Shown here piece by piece: positions 23,032 through 35,093 of a DNA stretch of 64,000 bases. The notes below the pieces were generated by a model, which did no database searches, had not been told where the DNA came from, and saw only the letters and a list, made by a program, of their open reading frames with translations. The position numbers and the translations under genes were made by a program. The stretch comes from Litoditis marina. Its lineage: Eukaryota > Nematoda > Chromadorea > Rhabditida > Rhabditidae. The first letter of the stretch is position 1, and each line of letters begins with the position of its first letter. The DNA lies in the NCBI GenBank assembly GCA_964036275.1, contig OZ038435.1, forward strand, positions 21,314,059-21,378,058, written 5' to 3'.

Positions 23032-26000
23032 TTCGTATAGCTAACACACGCGTGCGTCAGACAGGTAATATAAACAATGATAGTTTACATGATGACGCTA
23101 ACCTTTTATCGATTGCTTCCTGGTCCAAGTAGCCATAGGGCACAGTTGTGAAATCGGGCAGATATCGTAGTTTGGTCATCACTGGTTGTAGTCTTTTCTT
23201 GAGAACTTTGGTGGTTATTTGACCAAGTTTTTTCACAATCATGGCTCGTTCAGTCTCAACAACTCCGGGGTTTTCCTCAGCAACCAGGTCGCGAACCATC
23301 TCCTCCATGACTTGGAAGTTGATCTTCTTGGCCGCTTCGGAATCAAGCGTCTGAAATCGGGTTGTTGAACGCTGTATAAACTATGAGAAAACATGCGAAT
23401 AGGGGTGGATTAAAACTAACCACTCCTTTGACTTTGCAGACAGTCTTGACATCTCCGGCGTCGTTTTCCAGCAAATATGAGTAGACTTTGGGCGCCATGC
23501 TCACAAACTTGGTTATTCGGTAGCCTTCCGGTATTTCCGAAGTCAAAAACCCAAGCCGGTCCGCACGAAGATCAGCTAACCTATCCGGTTTGCTGTCGTC
23601 GTTGAGGAATATGAGAGAATCGGTATCTGAAAATGGGGAAACTTCTGCTGTGTAATTTTTTGAAACAAGCTATATTCCAACCGTTTTTCCAAACTTTTGA
23701 ACTCACCAACATAAAGAAGATCATCTCCAACACGACTCATTGCCTCCAGTAAACGAAGTCGAGCGTACGCAGTAGTGTAGGCCGCAATCGCAACGTTTGT
23801 GTATTCCACGGGCTTTCTGTACTCCACACGTGGTTTGTACGAGCAAACTACAGAATCATCCAGGAGCGAGAAGCCGGTAATCTCAATCTTTGTGTCGTTG
23901 ATCAGTTTGCATAACTTCTCACTGTTCGAAGGCATGAACTCCGTCACGGTTTTGTCAGGATTCTGGCCGGTTTTGCCCCACACACTGAAAAGTTCAGTTT
24001 TATAGTTTGTAGTTTGATCACTTGAGTGAAACTACGTTTAGAATTGCTCTTACCTGTTGAGAAGGAGTTTGGCGACTGTCCGCAATGGTCCGTTTTTAGC
24101 AATGTTTCCACGGTCCAATTCCACGCCAACGTTCTCTTTGTGGTCTTCCAAAAACCGCACCTGAAAGATATATCTGGTTATTCCGCCGGTTTAATTACCC
24201 AAGTTTGAGGTAGATTACAGAATGTTTCCAACCTTTTGCTCTTCAGTCATATCCGACGAGGGCCAACCACTTGCTTCCTGCTTGAGCTTGATGAACTTCT
24301 TGGTGAACTCTTTGAAGAGCCCGCCCATCTCCCAAGTGTTCCAACTCCATACTTCGTAGCATCGTAGTACCTTGTAACCGTTTCGCAGAGCGTGGGACAG
24401 TTCCACGTGACACACGGAAACGTGAAGAAATCGCTCCTTCTCCGAGTAGTGTGTACACGGTGTGTTGTCCGCGTTTTCGGCACACGTGCGACACGTGCAA
24501 TATACCAACTTGTTGTTGAGCCGTACACCAATAATGGGGAATTTAATGTCAGGTGGAGCCAATATGTCGCACATCACAAGACCCTTGTATGGGGAATCTT
24601 GACCGGTGACAAACGGTTTGAAGTCAGAAGTGATGACCTCGGGGTATCCAATCGGGTATTCGGCCAAGTACGCTGTGGTGTACGGGTACAAACTACAAAA
24701 GTCCAGATATTGGATAGACTTGTGCGAATCAGCTTCCGCAAGCAGACGATACGTTTGAGTACGACCACCCATGAACGCCTCTCTTGGCCTCAGGCGGCTC
24801 TTGTGCACGCAACTTTTGAAGAAGTTTGCCATTTCTCGATCACGTTTGAGTTGTAGTTTGATCTCGCACTCCCAGATTTTGATCACCGTATAACCATGCG
24901 ACTCGATAATTTTTATACGAGCCTCCGTTTCCGCCAGGATCTGGAAATTTTTACATTTTAAGAATTGTACAAAAGTTTTGCTGTGTTTTTACTACCTTCA
25001 AGTTTTGCAAAACTCACCTGCGCCATGGTTTTTCCGTTGTAGGGGTGCACTTCATCGCGGCCTGCGTGTTTCTCACATCCATGATAAAAACAGCCGAGAA
25101 CTTCATATACAGTATTCGACGAGTGATCGATCGCATCGACACGGAAATTGTGTCCTTGGTGTGCAATTTTGAACTCGCCACCTCTGAGTTTGTACTGTAG
25201 CTCCACACCGTTTTCCTTCTCCAACCATTGAATATATTTGAGAGCCAAGTCCGATTGGTGCTCATTGTTGAAAACACCATTCTCCGGAATAATCCCAACT
25301 TGACCGGGCTTCATGTGATCCATTTTCAGCTGAAAATAAAACAATAAATGAGGAAATAATTAAATATTCAACCATTCATATTTTCACGTGGAAAGAAGAA
25401 TAAAATTACCTGATGCATAGAAAATCCGGCGTATGTACAACAGTGCACGATGGGATTCCAGCTCGTGAGGTCCACACACGTTTTGATGTACTTGGTGATG
25501 GAGTTGCGTAAGATGGAAACATCCATTTCACAATACAGCAGAATTTCCTTGTCAAAGTCGAACGGTTGGTGTTGCGCCGTTCTGTACCAGGTCATGAACT
25601 TTTCGCGAGCTGCAGCAGATTTACCTTCCAAACAGTAGTACATTCGATCCGGCAGCCCAAGAAGTTTTGTTCCATAGTGAGCCGGCATATTGTAGAGATA
25701 TGGGAATTCACCCTTGGCCAAACTCGGCAGTCCAAATGCCTGAGGCAATGTAGCAAGCGGGAGAGGGATGAGGAGATAACTGTCCTTGAACGTGAGATTG
25801 TTGAACTTCTCCTTTCTCAGGGGATTCACCGTCATTTGCATCAACTGCAATCCGTTGGCAAGCAGCGAAGGATATATGCCTCGAACGAGCAAACGTCTCA
25901 CAAAGAAGTGTGAGTCAAAACGGGAACCGTTATGAGCCAGAAGAATTGCATTGTTGCACGTTGGGTCTTGAAGGAGATAGTCCAGGAACCGGTCAACTAC

Positions 26001-27905
26001 GCTCCAACGATCGTCCTCTTTGGATTGGTACTTGATACACTGTTTCTTGACTCCACACGTGTCACACGGGTGGTCCGTCGGTAACAGGTAACATTTTGAG
26101 CAGATTCTCTCAAATACAACCATGTTGGGCCATTGTTCGTCGGCGTAGTCGTACACGTCGTCCGGATTCTCAACAACCACCGTCTCGAAATCGTAGAGAA
26201 TGCACTTGAAATTTTCCTGCTTTTCCTTCTGCTTCTTTTTCTCCCGTTCTGAGGGTGGAGTCCAACAACAATTGTGGTTCTCACGATCCACGTGCTTCTT
26301 ACAGTTTCCACACCAGCTGTTAGAGAAACAGATATGACCCTGTTCTCCGACATTGTGAACCCGATAATACGAACCGCAGGTTTTACACACCTGGAAACAT
26401 GTGAAATTAGGAAAAGTACACAGCGGAAAAAATGGAACATTTGAAAAATTAAATGTACCTTAAACTGATCGCACACCGACATGACAGCTCTCGGGTTGAT
26501 CTTCTTGTGGTTTTCATAACATTCCACGCTTTTGAAGTTCATATTGCAATCTTCGCAGAAAGTTGCTTCCGGCTCTCCAACGCAGCCGATCGATTTGCAT
26601 GTAGAACATTTGTACATACAGCGGTGATTTTCAATCCTGGTATATGGTATGAAACAGTAGCGACAGATGGTCAGCCCAATTGAAACCTTGGACGGCTTGA
26701 AGTAATCATAATGATTATTGAACAAGGCCAGATTCAGCTGCAGTACCGCTTTTGGGTTGAACTCGCGAGCTACCGAGTACAAACGCTGCGGTCCAGGCCT
26801 CACGTAAACCGTGAACTTGTAGTCGTCGTAGTATTCGGCTATCTTCTCCAAATCCTTCTCATTATAGGTATCTTTGTCAGTAGCCAGCCCACAGTCCTTC
26901 AATAATGAGATGGCCTCATTCCTCCAGAAAAGAGTGTTGTCGGCCCGTTTCAGCTTTTTGGCGTACTTTTGTATCTCCTTTTTGGTTTCATCATCTGGTG
27001 CATGTTGTAAATCGGTCATAACCAACGCCAAAACAACGGCTCGCGCCAAACACAAGTTGTCCGTGTTTTTAACATATCCGGGAATACCGAGCTGCTCATC
27101 CAAATAAAATGAACTATTCCGACTTCCGGCCATTTCATCCGCGTACGCGGAATTATCCTTATTGTACACGTGTAACTCCAAAGAAAGACCGTCATCGATA
27201 GAAAGAGCCGCGTTAGATTGTTGAAACTTTCCAATGAGATTGAATAGGGCCACACCATCGAGCAATGCACGAGTTCGAAATTGGAGAAATAGCGGTTTGG
27301 AGTTTTTGAAATCAATATGATGCATGGCAACACAGAACTTGGTAGAATCGGGGTCCATCCCCTCCGCATTCAAAGATTCCAGAATGAACTTGTCCAAAAG
27401 TGCAGGAATTGCAACATCAAACGGCACTTTAACTTGGTCCAAACCAGAGAAATTGAGACGCTGCGCTTTGATTTTGATAACATGCCCAGATCTTCGCGAA
27501 GTACGGTTTCGAACATTCAATTTGCAGTGTTTTGTCCATTCTTGGTCCAAATCAAAAGGGGTGGGAGACCTACAAGAAGGAAAGAAGTTAGGGAAATGAA
27601 CAACGAGAACAGGAAGAGAGACACATAATCAGAAAGAGAGAGAGAGGAGAAAGGGAGATACACATAGGATGACGGAATGAGAGAGAGAGAGAAAGAGATA
27701 GAGAGATAATATTAATAACTTACCGGTTTGAAGACGTGGGAGGCGTTGGAGTTGGAGAAGGAGACCGGGAAACGGTAGGTGTGGGTGTAGTAATAATATT
27801 TGTAGAAGGTTTAGTAGTTCTGAAAAATATAATTGGTAAAACAGCTGGGAAAACGGAGTTTTAAGCAACGTACCTTTTCCGTTTGTTAGGCGGAACGTAG
27901 ACCAT
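22980..27905 (-). CDS. Protein-primed family B DNA polymerase, right copy, open
   Basis: Mirror gene with exons 27905-27874, 27819-27724, 27569-26459, 26390-25410, 25329-25018, 24940-24233, 24160-24054, 23984-23707, 23626-23421, 23350-23103 and 23040-22980. Domains match the left copy: N-terminal extension with DNLCLARA, Cys/His-rich region, DEDD-type 3'-5' exonuclease, Vsr-like segment and palm motifs A, B and C. The codon that is TAA in the left arm is TAC here, so the frame appears open for about 1,379 residues. Amino acids that differ from the left copy include Glu/Lys, Ser/Asn and Gly/Ser. Enzymes of this family replicate linear DNA from a terminal protein and drive Polinton copying. No partner genes are present. 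The C-terminal tail may be clipped by the frame offset described for 21763-22017. Confidence 0.85.
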
Positions 27906-27919
27906 CCTGAGTAGAGGGT

Positions 27920-27958
27920 CCGCGGGCGAATGAGAATTATATAAACTATCGCCCGCGG
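27920..27958 (-). promoter_or_regulatory. Hairpin-flanked TATA promoter of right PolB
   Basis: Mirror of 16836-16874: TATATAA inside a perfect CCGCGGGCGA / TCGCCCGCGG inverted repeat, 15 bp before the right polymerase ATG. Confidence 0.6.
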
Positions 27959-28304
27959 CCTGGGGGATAGCCAATTATTGATTTTCCGTTCATAGGTGAA
28001 TGTAGTCTCGGAGCCAGTTTAAGAGTATAGAAAATTCCTTGGAAAAGAGCCGAGAAAGACACGTGAGAGAACGTGTGGGAACGTGCGGACACGTGTGAGA
28101 AAACGTGTGGACACGTGTAGAAACGTGTGAGAAAAACTTGAGAAAAAACTTTTTCCTTAAGAATTACCGTATTACTGTATAAGGATTACTGTACCTAGGT
28201 TACTGTACCTAGGTTACTGTATGTTGCCGGCTGGCTGCGCGCTGGGTGCAGCCGCGCGCTAGGCTCCGCCCCCAATATGTTCCTTCACGGACAGGTCTAC
28301 TACT

Positions 28305-28310
28305 TTCAGA
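28305..28310. repeat. Target-site duplication, right copy (TTCAGA)
   Basis: Second TTCAGA directly outside the right terminus. Removing one copy and the element would give the pre-insertion sequence ...GAGTTCAGATCG... Confidence 0.8.
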
Positions 28311-28419
28311 TCGTTCGGGTAAGATGGGTATTCCTGGTAGCTGTTTTTATCACACTTTTCCGTATCTCGATTCATTGTATTTTAAAAGACACTCTCCTTC
28401 CATTCTTTATTCTTCCAAA

Positions 28420-30893
28420 TCAGACAAATACAATGACGGAGGCGATGATTCCGGTCAGAACAGTATTTCCGGAAACGGAAGAACTTTCGCCGACGTCGTC
28501 GAATTTTTTGTCGATCTTCATTCCCTTCTTCTCCGCCTCCTTCTTGAGTTTTTTGACGCCTTTTGTCATTGTGTAACAGTCATTGAAATCGACGCTGAAA
28601 TAGGGAAAATAAAAAATTCAGTTCATTATCGACACTAGAACGGAAGATATAGACAATGAGAAAATACAGAAAGTGTTTGGGTTGAAGTATCGGTAATGAA
28701 AAGTTGTTCACTATATAGTGTAGTTTTTGTTATGTAGTTTTTCAATATGTAGTTTTTTGCGACTGTTTGCTGTGAAAATAGCAAGCATAATCGAACTATT
28801 TGAGTTTTCGAGTAAAGTTACATGCCTTAATATAACCGTAATTCCATCCCTGGTAGCTTCATAACATAACAGATAGGCTCAACCTATGGGTGATTATTAA
28901 AGATATGCTAGTTTTTTTTTTCTTTAAAGAAGGAGAAAACAGAATACCCACTTCGCTTTCTCTGCCTTCGGTTTCAATTTTTTCATTGCATTTTCCAACT
29001 CCAAAACAGCGTCCAAAAATTTTTCCACACCGTCTTTACAAGAAGAGCCCAAATGTTTCGAGAAACAGCTAGCCCAATTGCCGAAGAAACTGTAGGTAAG
29101 AATGTAGTGAAATAAAAAGAAGAGAATGAATGGAAACTACATAAATTCTATGTTGGTTTTGATTAGGTCACTACAAAACGTGACCAGGTGATTGGTTCAG
29201 TTAGTTAAGGTACTAGGCTTGTTATAAAAGGCTGCAGTAACTATCAGTGAACGAGTTGAACGAAGAAAAATTACACGTGAACAAATATGATATATGACAA
29301 TTTAAGGTGCACTGAGAAGAACGTTCGATAAATGGAGGGAGAGAATAGAAAAAGAGAAAAAGAGAGGAGAAAGAAACGGAAGAAAGACTTACCTGCACAG
29401 ATCGTTGATGTTTTTTACTATGCCTTTCGCTTCATCCTTTGTCATTTTCCCATTATTCTGCGACGCGGCCACCAATGATTGTAGGGTTCTCATGAATTTG
29501 TCCTTCTGTCCTTCCTCCAGGCAAGACTTCTCCATTTTTTTATCATCTTCTTTGTTTTCGCACAACAATCTGTAATTAACAACTGATTAATGACTGGAAC
29601 CACGAAAAAAGAACCAGACAGAAAAATACCAAGACTACCGCTCAAAATAGTAATGAATGAAAATCCTTGCACATCCCTGCTCACAAACTGATGGATTGGT
29701 CAAACTATCCCTCAAGCCACTCAACTAACTACCATAATTGCATTCTAAATTTTGCACGAAAACTGTGATCGATAAATTATGAAAGAAATGAAGAAATACT
29801 TTCCCTATGCTTTTCTATTTTCGAAATATGAAAGTTCAAGGTGAGTAATGGACACTGTGTTTGGAGAGAGAGACTTTCGAAACCAGTTTCTTTAATCATG
29901 AAGATCAGACAGAGAGAAAATGAAAAACCCACTCTTCAGCAAAAACTGTCGCCATGACAATCATCGCAAAAAACAGAACTCTGAATTTGGAACAATGAAC
30001 AAAGAAAAGAAAAGTTTCAGAACAGAAACAGGGTATTTACAACCTAGGGATCCCCAAATTAGAAACAGTAAACTACATTGTTTTGCTGAGAATCCAGAAA
30101 TGAGATTTTGAAGTTTCCGTCAGAGTAACAACGAATGTCTGTGAAGCGTTAAAAAGGACGATTATGTGGTCCAATTGTAACGCTTCAGTCCTCAAATTGC
30201 ACAGTTTACAATTGCAATTCAAAGAACCGTTGACACGGGGTTGGTCCACACAATCGTCCTACTTTAAGTGTTGCACTTGCTTCTAGCGGTTCTAGAAGTT
30301 CACAGCTAACCACGTTTCAGGCTATATTACAGTGATTATTGATGAATTCATTGAGTTGAAGTGAATTAAGACACAAAACTGTTGAACAAGCCGAGACTAG
30401 CTTCAAGAAAATAGTTTATGGAAAGTGCGAATATGTACTGTAAGAGGCTGAGTAGGAATGACACTTTATAGCTTTATTCTTGCAACTAACTTTGTACTGT
30501 CTTACCGCAACCATGAGACCCAGAATTAGTTAGCAGATTAATGGGAGACATAATTTGAAGACGAAACAGAGAGGAAGACAGAGATAGGGAAATAGATGCT
30601 GAGGGAGAGATAAACGATGAGAACAGAGAGGAACAGAGAAAGATTGGAGAGTGGGAATAGAGAGAGCGAGTTAGGAGCGAGGTTAGGTTTATATACATAT
30701 GAAAAAATGAGAATGAGAAAATGAGAGAGAGGGAGGGAGGGAGAGAGAAAACTAGAACGAGAGAAAAAAATGAAAAGAGAAAAAAGAAAGAGAGAAAGAA
30801 AAAGAGAAAAAATATAGAGAGGTGGAAGTAGTGAGAGAACCAGAAAGAAAGACGGAGAGAAGAGAAAGAACGGAAGAGAGAAAGGGGGAGAGT

Positions 30894-30983
<90 letters not shown>

Positions 30984-31270
30984 CAGAGAAAAAGAAAGAG
31001 AGACAGAAATGGAGATGTGGAGGTAGTGACTGAACTGAAAAAGAGCGAGAGAGAGCAAAAACGGGAAAAGAGAGAGAGACAGAAATGGAGATATGGAGGT
31101 AGTGACTGAACTGAAAAAGAGCGAGAGAGAGCAAAAAAGGGAAAAGAAAGAGAGACGAAATAGATAGATGGAGGTATTGAGAGCACCAGAAAGAACAAAA
31201 TAACGGGAAATAGAAAAAGAGAGAGAAGCGGGAGAGAGATTGATAGAGCAAGAGAGATTGATAGAGAAAG

Positions 31271-31306
<36 letters not shown>

Positions 31307-32759
31307 GGAGGTATTGAGAGCACCAGAAAGAACAAAATAACGGGAAATAGAAAAAGAGAGAGAAGCGGGAGAGAGATTGATAGAGCAAGAGAGATTGATA
31401 GAGAAAGAGAGAGAGATAGAGATGAAGATAAAGATAGAGATAGAGAAAGAGAGAGAGATAGAGATGAAGATAGAGATAGAGATAGAGATAGAGATAGAGA
31501 TAGAGATAGAGATAGAGATAGAGATAGAGATAGAGATAGAGATAGAGATAGAGATAGAGATAGAGATAGAGATAGAGATAGAGATAGAGATAGAGATAGA
31601 GATAGAGATAGAGATAGAGATAGAGATAGAGATAGAGATAGAGATAGAGATAGAGATAGAGATAGAGATAGAGATAGAGATAGAGATAGAGATAGAGATA
31701 GAGATAGAGATAGAGATAGAGATAGAGATAGAGAGAGAGATAGAGATAGAGAGAGAGATAGAGATAGAGAGAGAGATAGAGATAGAGAGAGAGATAGAGA
31801 TGAAGATAAAGATAGAGATAGAGATGAAGATAGAGATAGAGATAGAGATATAGATAGAGATAGAGATAGAGATAGAGATAGAGATAGAGATAGAGATAGA
31901 GATAGAGATAGAGATAGATAGAGAAAGAGAGAGAGATAGAGATAGAGATAGAGATAGAGATAGAGATAGAGATAGAGATAGAGATAGAGATAGAGATAGA
32001 GATAGAGATAGAGATAGAGATAGAGATAGAGATAGAGATAGAGATAGAGATAGAGATAGAGATAGAGATAGAGATAGAGATAGAGATAGAGATAGAGATA
32101 GAGATAGAGATAGAGATAGAGATAGAGATAGAGATAGAGATAGAGATAGAGATAGAGATAGAGATAGAGATAGAGATAGAGATAGAGATAGAGATAGAGA
32201 TAGAGATAGAGATAGAGATAGAGATAGAGATAGAGATAGAGATAGAGATAGAGATAGAGATAGAGATAGAGATAGAGATAGAGATAGAGATAGAGATAGA
32301 GATAGAGATAGAGATAGAGATAGAGATAGAGATAGAGATAGAGATAGAGATAGAGATAGAGATAGAGATAGAGATAGAGATAGAGATAGAGATAGAGATA
32401 GAGATAGAGATAGAGATAGAGATAGAGATAGAGATAGAGATAGAGATAGAGATAGAGATAGAGATAGAGATAGAGATAGAGATAGAGATAGAGATAGAGA
32501 TAGAGATAGAGATAGAGATAGAGATAGAGATAGAGATAGAGATAGAGATAGAGATAGAGATAGAGATAGAGATAGAGATAGAGATAGAGATAGAGATAGA
32601 GATAGAGATAGAGATAGAGATAGAGATAGAGATAGAGATAGAGATAGAGATAGAGATAGAGATAGAGATAGAGATAGAGATAGAGATAGAGATAGAGATA
32701 GAGATAGAGATAGAGATGGACCAGTTGAGTAAGAGTTGTACTGACCTCAGATGTTGCAT
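28420..32759 (-). CDS. Gene C: secreted six-cysteine protein with hydrophobic tail
   Basis: Complete five-exon gene: 32759-32746 (MQHL plus two bases), 29980-29933 (VLFFAMIVMATVFAE, signal peptide), 29569-29393, 29089-28952 and 28594-28420, about 183 codons. All introns are phase 2 with GTCAGT, GTGGGT or GTAAGT donors and TTCAG/TTACAG-type acceptors. The mature part has six cysteines (LLCEN, KSCLE, DLCSF, ASCFS, SSCKD, NDCYT), a Lys-rich region and the C-terminal NTVLTGIIASVIVFV. That tail could be a GPI-anchor signal or a membrane segment. Function is unknown, and similarity to the T20D4.11-like/DUF19 group is tentative. An AATAAA signal lies at 28406-28411. Intron 1 (2.8 kb) is mostly microsatellite. 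An in-frame upstream ATG exists, but the TATA box position favours MQHL. Confidence 0.8.
30722..32717. repeat. Kilobase GA / GATAGA microsatellite in intron 1 of gene C
   Basis: Order on the plus strand: GA-rich imperfect repeats, a pure (AG)n run (about 30899-30978), a tandem pair of units of about 133 bp carrying GAGGTATTGAGAGCACCAG (31171 and 31304), then (GATAGA)n from about 31428 to 32717 with a few GATGAAGATAAAGA interruptions. It ends just before the exon 1 donor region of gene C. The very long SISISI, LYLYLY and IEIEIE frames are artefacts. Confidence 0.95.
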
Positions 32760-32799
32760 ACTTAGCCACAGAGTGATCCAATGAGTATCTCGACTCATC

Positions 32800-32820
32800 G
32801 ACCTCCTTTTATACCCAGCA
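32800..32820 (-). promoter_or_regulatory. TATA promoter of gene C
   Basis: Minus strand reads GGGTATAAAAGG, about 50 bp before the MQHL start codon. The leader differs from the conserved A/D/E leader, so gene C belongs to the family by exon structure but has its own promoter sequence. Confidence 0.55.
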
Positions 32821-33068
32821 GACAACCATTCACTGGTTAACAAGATCAACACCCGGGGTTCCATTCCGACATGTTCTCGAGAACAAGAAACTTGCTCGGA
32901 ACAGACTTGTCAAACATTGTTGTACCGGTTCACAAGAAACGCGAAATTGCGAGGTGTACACCAATTCTTAGTCTGCAGGTAGTCTTCACTAACTAACAAG
33001 ACAGCACGCCGAAGTGATTAAGATATGTAGGGGAGAGCGCGCGTGAGCAAGTAATCCGATTACTTATT

Positions 33069-33349
33069 CTAGAAGATCCCGACACCTTCATCCCATCCTG
33101 CGTCTCCTCAAACATAGTGTGCGTTTTCAGAGTGCGTTTGCGGGCGTCTGCGTGCGTCTGCGGGGCGGCGCGTCAAAACCACCACTCAGCCGCAGACGCA
33201 CGCAGCCGCAGACGCCCGCAGCCGCCCGTAGTATGTTAGGTCCTATACGCTATTTCTCTGCTCGTACATCCCGCCGGGATGTAAGAGACGAGAAATAGTG
33301 GGGCAGAGCGAGAGACGCAGAATGGTATGAAGGTGCCGGGATCTTCTAG
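33069..33349. mobile_element. Multi-hairpin fold-back element, 281 bp
   Basis: Imperfect terminal inverted repeats start CTAGAAGATCCCGACACC (33069) and end as its near reverse complement GGATCTTCTAG (33349), continuing through CTGCGTCTC for about 38 bp. Inside are two further hairpins: GCGTCTGCGTGCGTCTGCGG against CCGCAGACGCACGCAGCCGC, and TACATCCCGCCGGGATGTA. GC-rich compared with its surroundings; no coding capacity. Confidence 0.8.
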
Positions 33350-34234
33350 CATACGTACTCAGACCAAAGAGGCGCAGATGTGTACGGACACATGTCTCCG
33401 ATTTCAAAGCCTGGCGTGCTCTAATAGTGCAGTGGTTATGGTCCTGCTACGAATCTTTTCGAATGTGATTCAGTCTCCAGTTGTTACTCGCTGAACTTGG
33501 TCATTGAGACCTAACTCTTCATTCTGTTAGTTCTAACTAGTTGTGTATGAGACGCTCGTAGCAGAAAACCAACCGCAAATTGTTCCTATTCACATAACAA
33601 ATAACAGTACATTTTGTATATAGTTGTTAGTCAGCCACTGCTCAGTTCAATGTATCGGTTAACAAGATGAACACACATGTTATCATTTCAACGGGTATCC
33701 GAAAACGAGAACCTTTCAAGGAAGAAACTTGTCAAACACTCATTCAATCCCGCGCAACAGGACAATACCGACATGTTCGGCTCGGGACAAGAAAAAAAAC
33801 AGCTCGCTAGTGAACTCTGCTCGATTAGTGGCAACTTACTAGATACTATTAAGTTTTTGTGAAGAACTAGGTAGGCAACTCAGAGCAAATTTTCAGGTAT
33901 CTTTTTATAGAACTCACACGTTTCCATACTACATCGACTCTTCCAGCTTCTGTTTTCCCTCCGCCTTCACCATCAGAAATATGTTCCCAAATGTATTTTT
34001 ATAGATTTTAAATAAAAAAGATTGGAAAAACTGTTCCGATAAATTAAACGGGAACTTTGTGTGAATTCCTAGTGTTAAAGTTCTTGTTGGAAAACTGAAC
34101 TTTTTTAGCTGGTTTGATTGAATAACTCTAACTTGAATCGTTTATAGAAAAAGGGACAATCGGTAACTGACAACTGTAATTCACTCTGCTTTGTGTTATA
34201 GTTTATGTCCTTTGCGGTTCGACTCGAGTTATGG

Positions 34235-34432
34235 GTATAGGATTTGTCAAACCGTTGTGGACACCGTACCATCGATTTTGTGAGGGGCAGAGTTTGGCGA
34301 GGGGCCAGCCAGTCTGCGTATCATTGACCTACACACACTCTCGTCTGCTGGCAAGTAATCAACGACCGCTTGCCCTGCATGCTCAATCAATTGAACCCTC
34401 TGCTGTATTTATGGGGAAAAAGGCGACTATAC
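34235..34432. mobile_element. Short MITE, copy 1
   Basis: Runs from TATAGGATTTGTCAAACCG to AGGCGACTATA. Nearly the same 198-bp unit recurs at 35115-35311, and a partial inverted relative lies at about 50206-50330. The ends TATAG / CTATA are complementary. Confidence 0.65.
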
Positions 34433-35093
34433 AACTCAACGCCAATAATCAATCATTGTCATTTTGTAAATTTCGATCTCATGAGCAGAATTCCAGCCAA
34501 TTTACATGCTATTTTAGACCTCGGCCAGAGAGTTTGCAGGTCACAGAAAAGATCATTTTTCTATGGTTTCTGTTCTCAATCTTTGCTCTTACATTTCCGT
34601 ACAATGGGGGAACTATGAGGCAACATACGCGAAAGTATAAATTAATTGGAGTGAGGCTCTCCTTCGCCGAATCCATATGTTTTCGTATCTTTCTGAATGA
34701 ACTTTAAAGTTTATTGTTTCTGAGAATATGTTTCTCAAAATATTAGTTCTTCAGCTTGAAATTCAATAATACAATAACATTTACGTTTGTGTTTCTAATA
34801 CACTTGCCACCTGAAACTCAATGCGACGGAGTGTACTAAAACATGACCAATCTCTTTCAAAATAAACTGGAAAGTCTCCCCAACAGTTTTGATCTATGAA
34901 GTTCTCAGGAAACAATTTCAGACCCAGACATCCATCGCGTTTCACATTTTCCGGCAATCAACAGGTTTCTCGATTCGACCTGTCTGTTTTTTCGAGAGTT
35001 TCCGGGATATAACGGTCTGGAAATTCATCGGTCAAAATAAGGCCCGCTCAAAATAGATGCTTTTTTGAGTATTGACTATTCTTGGGAAAATTG

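Larger units (their letters stand above)
16490..28304. mobile_element. Palindromic Polinton/Maverick-like element with two PolB genes
   Basis: The 11,815-bp element reads 5'-AGTAGTAGACC at its left end and its exact reverse complement at its right end, flanked by TTCAGA on both sides. It is one palindrome: paired features always have coordinates summing to 44794, so no net indel separates the arms. Each arm has about 400 bp of non-coding end, a hairpin promoter, an 11-exon protein-primed family B DNA polymerase and a LINE fragment. No retroviral-type integrase, adenovirus-type protease, packaging ATPase or capsid gene is visible. Polintons are known for 5'-AG termini, 6-bp duplications and this polymerase. 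The palindromic layout is not the usual one, and I infer snap-back replication before integration. Confidence 0.85.
22414..28304 (-). repeat. Right arm of the palindrome (5,891 bp)
   Basis: Reverse complement of 16490-22380 with very few substitutions. The outer end lies 115 bp downstream of the stop codon of gene C, so the element inserted close to that gene's 3' end. Confidence 0.95.

Noticed and set aside
16490..28304. Palindrome as a pure assembly artefact
   Set aside because: Not fully excluded, but the arms differ at several bases and a 6-bp duplication flanks the whole unit at the expected place, which an artefact would not create.
30486..32864. Frames of more than 700 codons (SISISI, LYLYLY) near gene C
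   Set aside because: They lie in intron 1 microsatellite; gene C splices across it with consistent phase.
34231..34707. 158-codon open frame
   Set aside because: Most of it overlaps the short MITE (34235-34432) that recurs at 35115, and its composition is not protein-like.
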